Source: Bacteroidota bacterium (GTDB lineage: Bacteria; Bacteroidota; Bacteroidia; Bacteroidales; JAGONC01). From it: a stretch of DNA of 64,000 nt. Position numbers and translations under genes: made by a program. The stretch is taken from positions 97,658-161,657 of the forward strand of contig JAKLFC010000008.1 of the NCBI GenBank assembly GCA_022711405.1, read 5' to 3'. The notes under the pieces were generated by a model. It did not search any database. It was not told the DNA's origin and saw only the letters and a list, made by a program, of their open reading frames with translations. Each line of letters opens with the position of its first letter. Position 1 is the first letter of the stretch. Positions 16,213 through 24,648 of the stretch are shown one piece after another.

Positions 16213-19122
16213 TTATTCGAGCATCAGTTTTCTGGTTGCAATGGCGTCCTGGCTTACGAATTCCAGCAGGTACAGCCCTCCTGGGTAATCCGCCATGTCT
16301 ATCTGCAGGAATCCTGCGCCAGCAGGAATGATCCTGTCCATGATCTTTTGTCCCTGCAGGTTAAGGATCAGCAGGTGTGCCCTTTCCCTGGTCTCTTCAA
16401 AATAGACGTTCACCATTCCCGTGGCTGGATTTGGGAAGATCCTGATTTCCTTTTCCTTTGGCTGCCCGGGAATACCCACGGAGTTATAGATCACGATGTT
16501 GTCGAGGTAAAGGTTATTGCCGTAAAAGCTATAGCACTCAAACATGATCCTGACATCCGTCTTTCCCGCCCAGGGTGAGAGGTCAAGATAGGTACAGGCA
16601 GGCCCGCCGGCTGCTCCGCACCAGTCATCTTCATTCTGCGGAGAGAATTCAGTTGTCATGGCAGGGTGCGTGATGAAGTTGCCCGAACCATCCTCACCCA
16701 GTCCGAGAAGCCTGGTCCAGGTTTGCTGGCAGTCATCCGAGATGAAAACGATGAGAGAATCGGAAATATTGGTGTTGTACTGGGCATATGCATGTTTGAA
16801 GGTCATTGTGATATACTCGAATCCGGAAAAATCCATCGGGGGTGTGATTAGCCGGTCGCGCTCCCGGATGGCATTGTAAGAACGGATATCCATATAGGCT
16901 GCTTTGTACCCCGGCTCTGTGCCTTCAATATTGGCAATATCCCAGGTAATATCGTTGTCAGGATTGTCGATGGTCCATCCCCTGTGATTGAAGCCTTCCT
17001 CAAAGTCTTCTTCAAAGGAGAGGGTGGTGCCGCCGGCTGCCAGGTAGTTTTCCCTGGTAAGTGTGGAATTGCCGTTGGGATTAGTGGCAGTGAGCGAGAC
17101 TGTGAAAATGCCGGGAGCTGTGAGCACGATACGGGGATTCTGGGAGGAGGAGGAAGTGCCTTCCACATACTCGAAATCATCCGGTGCGATATCCCAGCTC
17201 CACGCCGTGGGATTGTACGTGGTGAGGTCCGTGAACCTGACCGTATCACCAATACAGATAATGGAATCATTCGCCATGAAGTCAACATTGGGGAGAATGG
17301 TCGTGCTGGCCGTGATGTAGTCCTCAATGGTGACGGTGTTGGATCCGATGGCGTTGGTGGCTGTAAGGGTTACGTCATAGACACCGGGATCATGATAGAT
17401 GATGTTGGATGGATTCTGATCCGTCGACACTGATGGATCTCCCCCTTCAAATTCCCAGAGCCAGGATGTAGGTACGAACTGGGATTCATCCGTAAAATTA
17501 ACGCCTGTGGTTACCGGAACGGTGGTCATATTCGCAGAAAACTGAGGAATGGGGGCCGCTTCTCTTTTTATCATCGCCCACCAGGTGCCCCATGTGTTCG
17601 AAGGGCTTTCGGCATATTCCTGCAGGGTCCAGAAATTAAGATCGTTGGCTGGATCGGCATAGGTAGCCGAGTAGTCCCCCCAGCGGTTCCTGTCGCCTCC
17701 ATAGGTTTTGTAATAAGGTGTCTCGCCGCTTTTGAACAGATAAGGATCCCGGAGTGCGTTCAACGGATCATCTGCCGTCCGGAAGGAGTAATTTGCGCTG
17801 GCATACTGGCTGGATGAGAAGCTGGAGTAACCTACCAGCACATCATTGATCCCGTTAACGGCAAGGGAAGAATAGGAGTAGAACATGGTCCCGGCTGGAT
17901 CATCCACCCTTCCGCGCTGTATGACCGTTCCCGTTTCGCTGATCTGCCACCATTGCACGGAGCACCGGGAGGGGCTGCCGGCAGGTAAGAAGATGGTCTG
18001 GGTGAACCAGAGGGATCCGTTCTTGAACATGGTATTGCGGATCCGGCTGTCGCCGGCGTCGATGCGCTGTGAGGAGCCGAGCTGCGGGGAGATGTTCCCG
18101 TTGTTCTGAGGGTACGTGTCAGCCCAGGCATCCGGGGAAGAGATCAGGCCCTGGCTTTCAATGATCGTATTCCCGAGCTGGCCCGTAGTGATCCGGTACT
18201 TACGGATATATCCGTCGCCTCCGGAATTCCCGCTGACATTGGTGACACAATAGATATCCTCCAGATCCTCATCATAGGTCATGGCCGGAGCAATGGTGAA
18301 TCCATTGGAGGGGATCAGCCTGGTGAAGGCTGCATCCGGATTGCCCTCATACAGATCATTCTTGTCGATGACCCACACGGCCGCGTTGAGGAAGCTGTTG
18401 TTGGAGGTGAACATGTTTCCTGAAACCACGATCCATTTCTTATTGAATCCGACACTGGGGAAATCGCACCACGTGGTATTGGCCGGATCTGAGTCGAACG
18501 CATAGAGGTACCATTCGCCCATGGGGTCGTCGGTGGCGGAAACGGCCAGGAAGATCTCCGAACTGATGGGATTCGAATCCTTTACAACGACAAAGATCCA
18601 CCTGTTCTGGTATGGATCGTACATGAGCTGCGGATCGAAGGTCCCATTGGCACCTGGTAACGAACTCCAGAAACTGCTGAGAGATACGGTCGACAGGTTG
18701 TTGCCTTCTTTATCCTGTATCCTGACTTCTGTATTGAGTGAGATCATGAGATGGTTCACCCCGACCGAACCCTTCGTATCAGGGGGAATGGCCGTTTGAT
18801 TATCTCCCAGGCCCGGAAAACTGAGATCAGGCTCAGGCGATCCTTCACGGGGCAGCATCTTGGGCGTCTCATCCCTTGCCGGTTCCCTGTAAATGACCTC
18901 TGAGGGATCAATGGGGTATACCGGTGGAATGAACTGTGGCTTTGGTTTCTTGAGCTTTGGGATCGAATCACTTGGATGAGCTGCGTCATAGGCACGAATC
19001 TGGTCAAAATGTACCTTGACATGACGCTGAGCTTTCCCGGTGGTTCCAGTATAGACCTGTGATTGCAGAGCCAGCGAAGAACACAAAAGGAAAACAGCCA
19101 GAAGAAGGAATTTTTGGATCAT
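16213..19122 (-). CDS. Large secreted PKD-domain protein with T9SS sorting domain
   Basis: 969 residues. A signal peptide spans about residues 1-21. Residues 90-530 form an uncharacterised, probably propeller-like domain (DTKGSVGVNHLMISLNTEV, FDPQLMYDPYQNRWIFVVVK). Two PKD-type domains follow (FTDESQFVPTSWLWEFEGG; FTDLTTYNPTAWSWDI), then a jelly-roll module with GWTIDNPDNDITWD and DVRIMFECYSFYGNNLYLDN. The end is a type A T9SS sorting domain (IRIFPNPATGMVNVYF to TRKLMLE). It would be exported through the Por secretion system and attached to or released from the surface. Substrate unknown. A second protein of the same build lies directly upstream. Confidence 0.85.
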   Translation of the reverse strand: MIQKFLLLAVFLLCSSLALQSQVYTGTTGKAQRHVKVHFDQIRAYDAAHPSDSIPKLKKPKPQFIPPVYPIDPSEVIYREPARDETPKMLPREGSPEPDLSFPGLGDNQTAIPPDTKGSVGVNHLMISLNTEVRIQDKEGNNLSTVSLSSFWSSLPGANGTFDPQLMYDPYQNRWIFVVVKDSNPISSEIFLAVSATDDPMGEWYLYAFDSDPANTTWCDFPSVGFNKKWIVVSGNMFTSNNSFLNAAVWVIDKNDLYEGNPDAAFTRLIPSNGFTIAPAMTYDEDLEDIYCVTNVSGNSGGDGYIRKYRITTGQLGNTIIESQGLISSPDAWADTYPQNNGNISPQLGSSQRIDAGDSRIRNTMFKNGSLWFTQTIFLPAGSPSRCSVQWWQISETGTVIQRGRVDDPAGTMFYSYSSLAVNGINDVLVGYSSFSSSQYASANYSFRTADDPLNALRDPYLFKSGETPYYKTYGGDRNRWGDYSATYADPANDLNFWTLQEYAESPSNTWGTWWAMIKREAAPIPQFSANMTTVPVTTGVNFTDESQFVPTSWLWEFEGGDPSVSTDQNPSNIIYHDPGVYDVTLTATNAIGSNTVTIEDYITASTTILPNVDFMANDSIICIGDTVRFTDLTTYNPTAWSWDIAPDDFEYVEGTSSSSQNPRIVLTAPGIFTVSLTATNPNGNSTLTRENYLAAGGTTLSFEEDFEEGFNHRGWTIDNPDNDITWDIANIEGTEPGYKAAYMDIRSYNAIRERDRLITPPMDFSGFEYITMTFKHAYAQYNTNISDSLIVFISDDCQQTWTRLLGLGEDGSGNFITHPAMTTEFSPQNEDDWCGAAGGPACTYLDLSPWAGKTDVRIMFECYSFYGNNLYLDNIVIYNSVGIPGQPKEKEIRIFPNPATGMVNVYFEETRERAHLLILNLQGQKIMDRIIPAGAGFLQIDMADYPGGLYLLEFVSQDAIATRKLMLE

Positions 19123-19200
19123 CGGTTAAATTATTTAGCAGAATTATGATAAAATGTATCGGTTTGTCAGGCTGAGTCAGAAACGAAATTCCCCGGTCGT

Positions 19201-22200
19201 TCAGTGGAGGATCAGCTTACGATGCTCCAGAAGGTCGCGGCCTGAGACTTCCACAAGATAAATTCCCTTTGGAGAATTGTCAAGGTTGATCTCTTCCAAC
19301 AGATAACCACTGCCGGCATTGAATTTCTGATGGTAAATGATCTGTCCGGACAGGTTCATGATCTTCATGTACAGATCCGATGGAGCCCCTGTCACATAGA
19401 GAGTGAAACTCCCTGTGCTGGGATTGGGATACAGGGTAACGGCCGTTTTTGAAGAGGCGGCCTGATCTAATGCTACCGTAGTGAACAGGGTGGCGTTGTC
19501 GACATAGATGTTATTACCCAGGTAATGATAGCTTTCGAACATGATTCTAATATCCTGCATTCCCACCCATGGGGAAAGATCGATGGTATTGCATCCGCTT
19601 CCGAAACCTCCTCCGCACCAGTCTTCAGCCGTTTGCGGAATGAATTCCTCAGTGGTCAGGGGATGGGTGGCGAAATTGCCGGAACCGTTTTCTCCCAGGG
19701 AGAGCAGCCGGGTCCAGTTGGTGCCGCAGTCGGTTGAGATATACACGATCAGTGAGTCGGATATGGGTGCATATTCCTGGGCATAGGCATGCAGGAAGCT
19801 GAGGTAGGCATTTCCGTAGCCGGTCAGGTTAAAGGGAGGGCTGATCAGCCGGTCTCTCTGACCTGGCACGACCTGGTACTGGAAAATATTCATGCGTGCT
19901 GCCTTATTTCCGGGGGACGTGCCACCCACGGTGGCAATATCCCAGGTAATACTATTGTCGGGATTCTCAACGTTCCATGAGCGTGTTGAGAAGGATCCTG
20001 ATTCAAAGTCTTCCGCAAAAGGCAGGTATTCACCGCCGATCAGGATGAAATCATCTTTGGTGACGGTATTGGAGCCGTTGAGGTTGGAGGCAGTCAGTGT
20101 GACGTCATACGCTCCTACCTCGTTGAACATGACCACCGGGTTACGCGATGCACTGGTCGTTCCCTCCACGAAAGTGACCGAGGCAGGCTCGAAGCTCCAT
20201 TCCCAGGCGATGGGGCAATAGTTGGAGGAATCAAAAAAGGTGACGATCCCATTATCATTGCAAAAAGTGCGTACGGGGGCGTCAAAATCGGCGATGGGTG
20301 TTACGGCAGAACTTACCGATACATAATTGGTCATGATCAGTGAATCCAATCCCATCTCGTTGCTGACCACCAGTTTGACCGTATACTGTCCTTCGTTCTC
20401 ATAGATGATGTCGGATGGATTTTTTTCGGTGGACGACGGAGTGTTGGAGCCTTCGAAGGTCCAGTGCCAGGCGGTGGGGACTCCAGCCGACTGATCCGTG
20501 AAGTTGACAGGGCATCCGGCGGGTACCAGGGTCTGGTCAACGGTAAAGGCAGCAGAGGGCATTCCATGATAGGGCGGGGATTCCCATAATCCCCTTCCAT
20601 AAGTGGACGCCCTGATCATATCGCCAGCGGGACCGGCAGGATCATAATAGATATCGATCTCGCTGACGCGGCCGGCCACCGGGAAACCAGCGGAATACTG
20701 GATCCAGTCATCCATTGAATTATCCCTGTAGTAGATGCCGGCGTCAGTACCCAGGTACAGTCCGTCCAGGCTGTTCTTATAGTACGTCACCCCGCTGAAA
20801 TAGATGTTGGGTAAGGTACCGGTCATGTCTGTCCATGTAAATCCCCGGTCATTTGACCTGTACACATGGTTTCCCTGGGTCATGTAGGTCACATCCGGAT
20901 CAAAGGGATGGGCTTCGATATCACTGATGGAACTGGTATTTGGCAGTGAGTTAGTAAGACTGATCCACTCCGGAGAGGAGGCCGTAGCCTGATCTGTACG
21001 TTTCAGGGTGTTTCCCCTGACCGCATAAAGAATTTCCGTGTTGGCCGGGGACTGTTCCAGAACATTCACTTCGGCCGATTCCCCGCTGGAGATCTGCTTC
21101 CACTGGATCCAGCTGGATTTTACATTGGGGCTGTACCATACGTTCTTATATCCCGCGAACATGGCAGCGGGATTGGCTTCACTCAGGATGAAGGGTGTAA
21201 CCCAGGCTCCGCTCTCGGTGATCCCGTTGACACCCTCACCGGCGACCTGTACGGAATTGCCATGATTATACAAACGGAATATACTCCCATAGTAAAGCGT
21301 CGCATAGCTGTATCTTGAATCCTGGTAGTCAAAAGCACATTCCATCCCGTCGCCACCGTAAACATTCAACCAGGCATCTCCCGTATACGTAGAAGTTCCA
21401 TTATCCTGGTATCCATTGATAACCAAATCTTTATCCGTTGCGCTCTGGCCCAGCCGGTAGGTCTGGCTGATGGCCAGCCCGTCGGTGATCTCTATCCAGG
21501 AACTTCCATCATTGGCCGTATAATAGATCCCTCCATCATTTCCCGCGAAAAGCCTACCGTCGTGGGGATTGTATTCCAGGACGTGGAGGTCGGCATGTAC
21601 TGCAGGCACGCCGCAATCGCCCCACCAGTGGGAAACGATGAACCATGTGGCGCCTCCGTCGGTGGATTTAAAGCAGTTGACTCCTCCGGCATAAACCGTA
21701 TTGGCATCCTGCTCATCAACTGCCATATCAAGGTCGTACCACGCCTGCCCTCCCTCACTGCTGTCGTTGCAGCCCCAGCTCATGATATTGGGGGTGGTGG
21801 ACATGAGTGTGAAAGAATTTCCGCCGTCGGCCGATCGGAAGATCCCCTTGTAGGACGAGGATGTGGTGGTGAAAAAATAGAGCATTTCAGGGTCAGCCGG
21901 TGTAACACCGATGGTACCCCGGGAACCGGGGACGATGCCGTTGGAGAGTTGCAGCCAGGTCTCGCCCAGGTCCGTAGATTTATAAAGCCTGCCGGCAGCA
22001 GTGGTGAATACTATCATGGGATCGTTCACCTTGAAAAGAATATCCTTGTGGTCGCCCGAGTGCGTACGGTACCAGCTCTGTCCCCCATCAGTGGTTTTGT
22101 AGGTACCTCCGCTGGTTGCTGCCAGGATAATATCCGGATCGCCGGGGTACATGATCATCCTTCCCACGGTTTTATTATCCATCCCATTGCTGGATGTGAG

Positions 22201-22848
22201 CCATGTAGCTCCGCCATCGGTGGATTTCATCACGCCAAGGCCTGCTGCGTCACCGGCGTCCCTGTCACCTGTACCGATGTAGATGGTCTGTGGGTTTGTA
22301 TGATCGATCACGATGGAAGACACGCCCAGGGTGGGAAGGGCGTCGGTCAGACACACCCATGTTTCTCCGTAATCCTCTGATCTCCATAATCCTCCTGAGG
22401 GTGCCCCGATATAGATCACATTCGCGTCGAACGGATCAAATGCGATGGCATTGATCCGGCCAAGGCCCTGGTAACCCCTTGCCAGTGGAACCGTGAACGG
22501 TCCAAGGTTCACCCATTGCCCGAGGTTTTCCCTGCCAGCATGCTGCTGAAGATATGCATGATACTCCTTCCACACATGATCCTCATCCAGACGCGAACCA
22601 TCGGGATTGATCCTGGACTGCATCATGTATTCCCAGCGCTTGAAGGGCTTCCATCCACTGCTGCGGGTAACTTCGCGGTCCTTCCAGTAGGTGTCGAAGG
22701 CCCGCTGAACATCAAAAAAATTGATGGTGGGGTCCTGCATCATCTCAATCCAGTAGGGATAACTGGCTGTATCCTGCTGCTGGGCATCGACACGGGAACC
22801 TGAAATCAGCAGGATCATCACCGATAAAAGGAGTAAACGTAATCTCAT
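19201..22848 (-). CDS. Giant secreted beta-propeller (BNR/sortilin-like) protein with PKD and T9SS domains
   Basis: 1215 residues. Signal peptide at about residues 1-22. Residues 130-760 are a chain of BNR/Asp-box repeats (KSTDGGATW, KTTDGGQSW, KSTDLGETW, RSADGGNSF, RSNDRGFTW) of the sortilin/glycosidase-like propeller type. Two PKD domains (FTDQSAGVPTAWHWTFEG; FFDSSNYCPIAWEWSF), a jelly-roll module (NVENPDNSITWDIA to DIRIMFESYHYLGNNIYVDN) and a T9SS type A domain (VTLYPNPSTGSFTLYV) follow. The last 450 residues closely parallel those of the 969-residue neighbour, so the pair looks like a duplication or module exchange. No catalytic residues were identified. Confidence 0.86.
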   Translation of the reverse strand: MRLRLLLLSVMILLISGSRVDAQQQDTASYPYWIEMMQDPTINFFDVQRAFDTYWKDREVTRSSGWKPFKRWEYMMQSRINPDGSRLDEDHVWKEYHAYLQQHAGRENLGQWVNLGPFTVPLARGYQGLGRINAIAFDPFDANVIYIGAPSGGLWRSEDYGETWVCLTDALPTLGVSSIVIDHTNPQTIYIGTGDRDAGDAAGLGVMKSTDGGATWLTSSNGMDNKTVGRMIMYPGDPDIILAATSGGTYKTTDGGQSWYRTHSGDHKDILFKVNDPMIVFTTAAGRLYKSTDLGETWLQLSNGIVPGSRGTIGVTPADPEMLYFFTTTSSSYKGIFRSADGGNSFTLMSTTPNIMSWGCNDSSEGGQAWYDLDMAVDEQDANTVYAGGVNCFKSTDGGATWFIVSHWWGDCGVPAVHADLHVLEYNPHDGRLFAGNDGGIYYTANDGSSWIEITDGLAISQTYRLGQSATDKDLVINGYQDNGTSTYTGDAWLNVYGGDGMECAFDYQDSRYSYATLYYGSIFRLYNHGNSVQVAGEGVNGITESGAWVTPFILSEANPAAMFAGYKNVWYSPNVKSSWIQWKQISSGESAEVNVLEQSPANTEILYAVRGNTLKRTDQATASSPEWISLTNSLPNTSSISDIEAHPFDPDVTYMTQGNHVYRSNDRGFTWTDMTGTLPNIYFSGVTYYKNSLDGLYLGTDAGIYYRDNSMDDWIQYSAGFPVAGRVSEIDIYYDPAGPAGDMIRASTYGRGLWESPPYHGMPSAAFTVDQTLVPAGCPVNFTDQSAGVPTAWHWTFEGSNTPSSTEKNPSDIIYENEGQYTVKLVVSNEMGLDSLIMTNYVSVSSAVTPIADFDAPVRTFCNDNGIVTFFDSSNYCPIAWEWSFEPASVTFVEGTTSASRNPVVMFNEVGAYDVTLTASNLNGSNTVTKDDFILIGGEYLPFAEDFESGSFSTRSWNVENPDNSITWDIATVGGTSPGNKAARMNIFQYQVVPGQRDRLISPPFNLTGYGNAYLSFLHAYAQEYAPISDSLIVYISTDCGTNWTRLLSLGENGSGNFATHPLTTEEFIPQTAEDWCGGGFGSGCNTIDLSPWVGMQDIRIMFESYHYLGNNIYVDNATLFTTVALDQAASSKTAVTLYPNPSTGSFTLYVTGAPSDLYMKIMNLSGQIIYHQKFNAGSGYLLEEINLDNSPKGIYLVEVSGRDLLEHRKLILH

Positions 22849-22871
22849 GGTGGAAAATCTTAAAAACGGTG

Positions 22872-22879
22872 CAAAGGTA
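22872..22879 (-). promoter_or_regulatory. Candidate -7 element for the propeller gene
   Basis: On the minus strand TACCTTTG followed by CA is a strong match to the Bacteroidetes TAnnTTTG consensus, 23 bp before the start at 22848. A TTG (plus-strand CAA at 22896-22898) lies 16 bp further upstream, slightly short for a -33 element. Confidence 0.5.
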
Positions 22880-22993
22880 CCAATTTTTTAACTATCAATT
22901 TTTGTGAAATAGAAATACATTTTCTGCATGCCGGTCATCAAAATACCGTTTAAATCTGTATCTTTCCTGCCACTTTTAAAATGAACCATTATC

Positions 22994-24493
22994 ATGGAAA
23001 ATTCAGCTTCCGTTAAATTGACCATCCCCAATGACCTTACTTTTTTTGGACTGGCTCAGCTGTTCGTCAGGGAAATGGCAAAGAAAACAGGATTCTCGGG
23101 CAGCGCTCTGGACCAGATTGAGATAGCTGTTGAGGAATCAGTGACCTTTGTCATGAAACATGCGTATGACAAGGAAGAAAGCAAGACCATTGATATTATC
23201 TGCCAGGGTGTTGAAGGAGGATTGAAGATCATTGTGAAGGACATGGGTATCCCCTTTGATCCCAGCCGGATCGCCCGTTTCAACATCACCAAGAACATCG
23301 AGGATATGGAGACCGAAGGCCTCTGGATCTATATGTTGAACAAGGTGGTGGACGATCTCTCGTTTCAGAACCTCGGACACCTGGGAAAAGAGATCCATAT
23401 GGTGAAATATCTGCCCCAGCAGGCTCAGACTCCTGTCTTGTCGCTGGAGGAATCCGCGGTGATGGAAGATGCCATGCCCGGCACAGGCAAGATCGATTAT
23501 GAAGTGCGTAGAATGCTGCCGGAAGAAGCCATCGAAGTGTCGAGATGTGCCTACATATCACACGGTTACTCCTTTTTTGACGATCATATCTATTACCCCG
23601 AACGGCTGGTGGAAATGAACAGGAGCCTGGAGATGATCTCCGTGGTGGCGGTCACAAAAGAGAACGAGTTCATGGGACATACAGCGCTTGTTTTTCAGTA
23701 TCCCGAGGATACGATCGCCGAACTGACGTTTGCCTTTGTCAATATGGAATACAGAGGCCAGGGAGCCTTGAACCGTATGACCGATTTTTTGCTCAATGTG
23801 CCCAAAAAGAGAAGGTTGACCGGTATTTATGCCTACGCTGTGGCCAATCATCCCTTCACCCAGAAGTCACTGATGAAATACAACCTGAAGGATTGCGGCA
23901 TCCTGCTGGCTACCAGCCCTGCCTCCTGGAAATTCAAGGGCATATCGGATGATACTTCGCAGCGCATCAGCGTCGTGCTCAGTTTCCGGTACATGCATGT
24001 GCCCAGCACCCTGTTGCTTTACCCGCCGGAACATCACAGGGAGATGATCTCAAAAATGTACGAATCACTCGGAGCATCCCACCAGTTCCTTCAGCCGGAA
24101 TCACGGGATGTTCCTTTTAAAACGCCTGTTTCAGTGCTCTATACAGGACTGAACGAACTGGAAGGATGCGGGGAGATCTATGTAATGAATTATGGCGAGA
24201 ACATACGGCGTGAGATCAGGAGAACATTGAGGAGCTTCTGTGTCAGGCATATTTCCACCATCAATCTTTTCCTGAAGCTTACTGACCCGTTGACCTCCCT
24301 CCTTACAGAAGAATTCGAGAAAATGGGATTTTTCTTTGCCGGTATCTTACCGGAAACCATGATCGGTGACGCGCTGGTGCTGCAATACCTGAACAATGTG
24401 GAGTTTGATTACGGCAAGCTGGTGATCTATCAGGATTCCACCAGAGAGATCCTGGAGTACATTCAGAAGCATGATCCAAACGAGAATCTGTAG
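22994..24493 (+). CDS. RsbW-like ATPase domain fused to GNAT acetyltransferase
   Basis: 499 residues, cytoplasmic. The N-terminal 140 residues are a GHKL/HATPase module of the anti-sigma-factor kinase type: ALDQIEIAVEESVTFVMKHA is the N-box and VKDMGIPFDPS the G1 box. Residues 160-310 look like a GNAT acetyltransferase (VVAVTKENEFMGHTALVF, ELTFAFVNMEYRGQGALNRM, where RGQGA is the acetyl-CoA loop). The last 190 residues are a further domain I cannot name. No CHASE, PAS or HisKA domain, so it is not a sensor kinase. Target and acyl acceptor are unknown. Possible role: linking a partner-switching regulator to acetylation. Confidence 0.75.
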   Translation: MENSASVKLTIPNDLTFFGLAQLFVREMAKKTGFSGSALDQIEIAVEESVTFVMKHAYDKEESKTIDIICQGVEGGLKIIVKDMGIPFDPSRIARFNITKNIEDMETEGLWIYMLNKVVDDLSFQNLGHLGKEIHMVKYLPQQAQTPVLSLEESAVMEDAMPGTGKIDYEVRRMLPEEAIEVSRCAYISHGYSFFDDHIYYPERLVEMNRSLEMISVVAVTKENEFMGHTALVFQYPEDTIAELTFAFVNMEYRGQGALNRMTDFLLNVPKKRRLTGIYAYAVANHPFTQKSLMKYNLKDCGILLATSPASWKFKGISDDTSQRISVVLSFRYMHVPSTLLLYPPEHHREMISKMYESLGASHQFLQPESRDVPFKTPVSVLYTGLNELEGCGEIYVMNYGENIRREIRRTLRSFCVRHISTINLFLKLTDPLTSLLTEEFEKMGFFFAGILPETMIGDALVLQYLNNVEFDYGKLVIYQDSTREILEYIQKHDPNENL

Positions 24494-24513
24494 TGGCAGT
24501 ATGATGGCCTTTG

Positions 24514-24621
24514 ATTTAACCACAAAGGTGCACCAAGGATTTCACAAAGGAACACCAAGGTGAACATCACCCAATCCTTTGTGCGCCTTGGTGAAATCCT
24601 TTGTGTTCTTAGTGGTTAAAT
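24514..24621. repeat. Imperfect inverted repeat, about 105 bp
   Basis: Between two convergent genes. The outer arms are TTAACCAC (from 24516) and GTGGTTAA (ending 24619). Inside, CACCAAGG and CCTTGGTG segments and several CACAAAGG/CCTTTGTG blocks can pair. A related short sequence (TTTAACCACAGAGG) occurs at 62362-62375. There is no T run, so it is more like a dispersed palindromic repeat than a standard terminator, though it could end transcription from both sides. Confidence 0.6.
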
Positions 24622-24648
24622 GAAAATGATTCTCCTCACTTATTTAGA

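Noticed and set aside
21562..22380. 272-residue ORF opposite the propeller gene
   Set aside because: Shadow of the BNR-repeat gene; no recognisable domain and unlikely composition.
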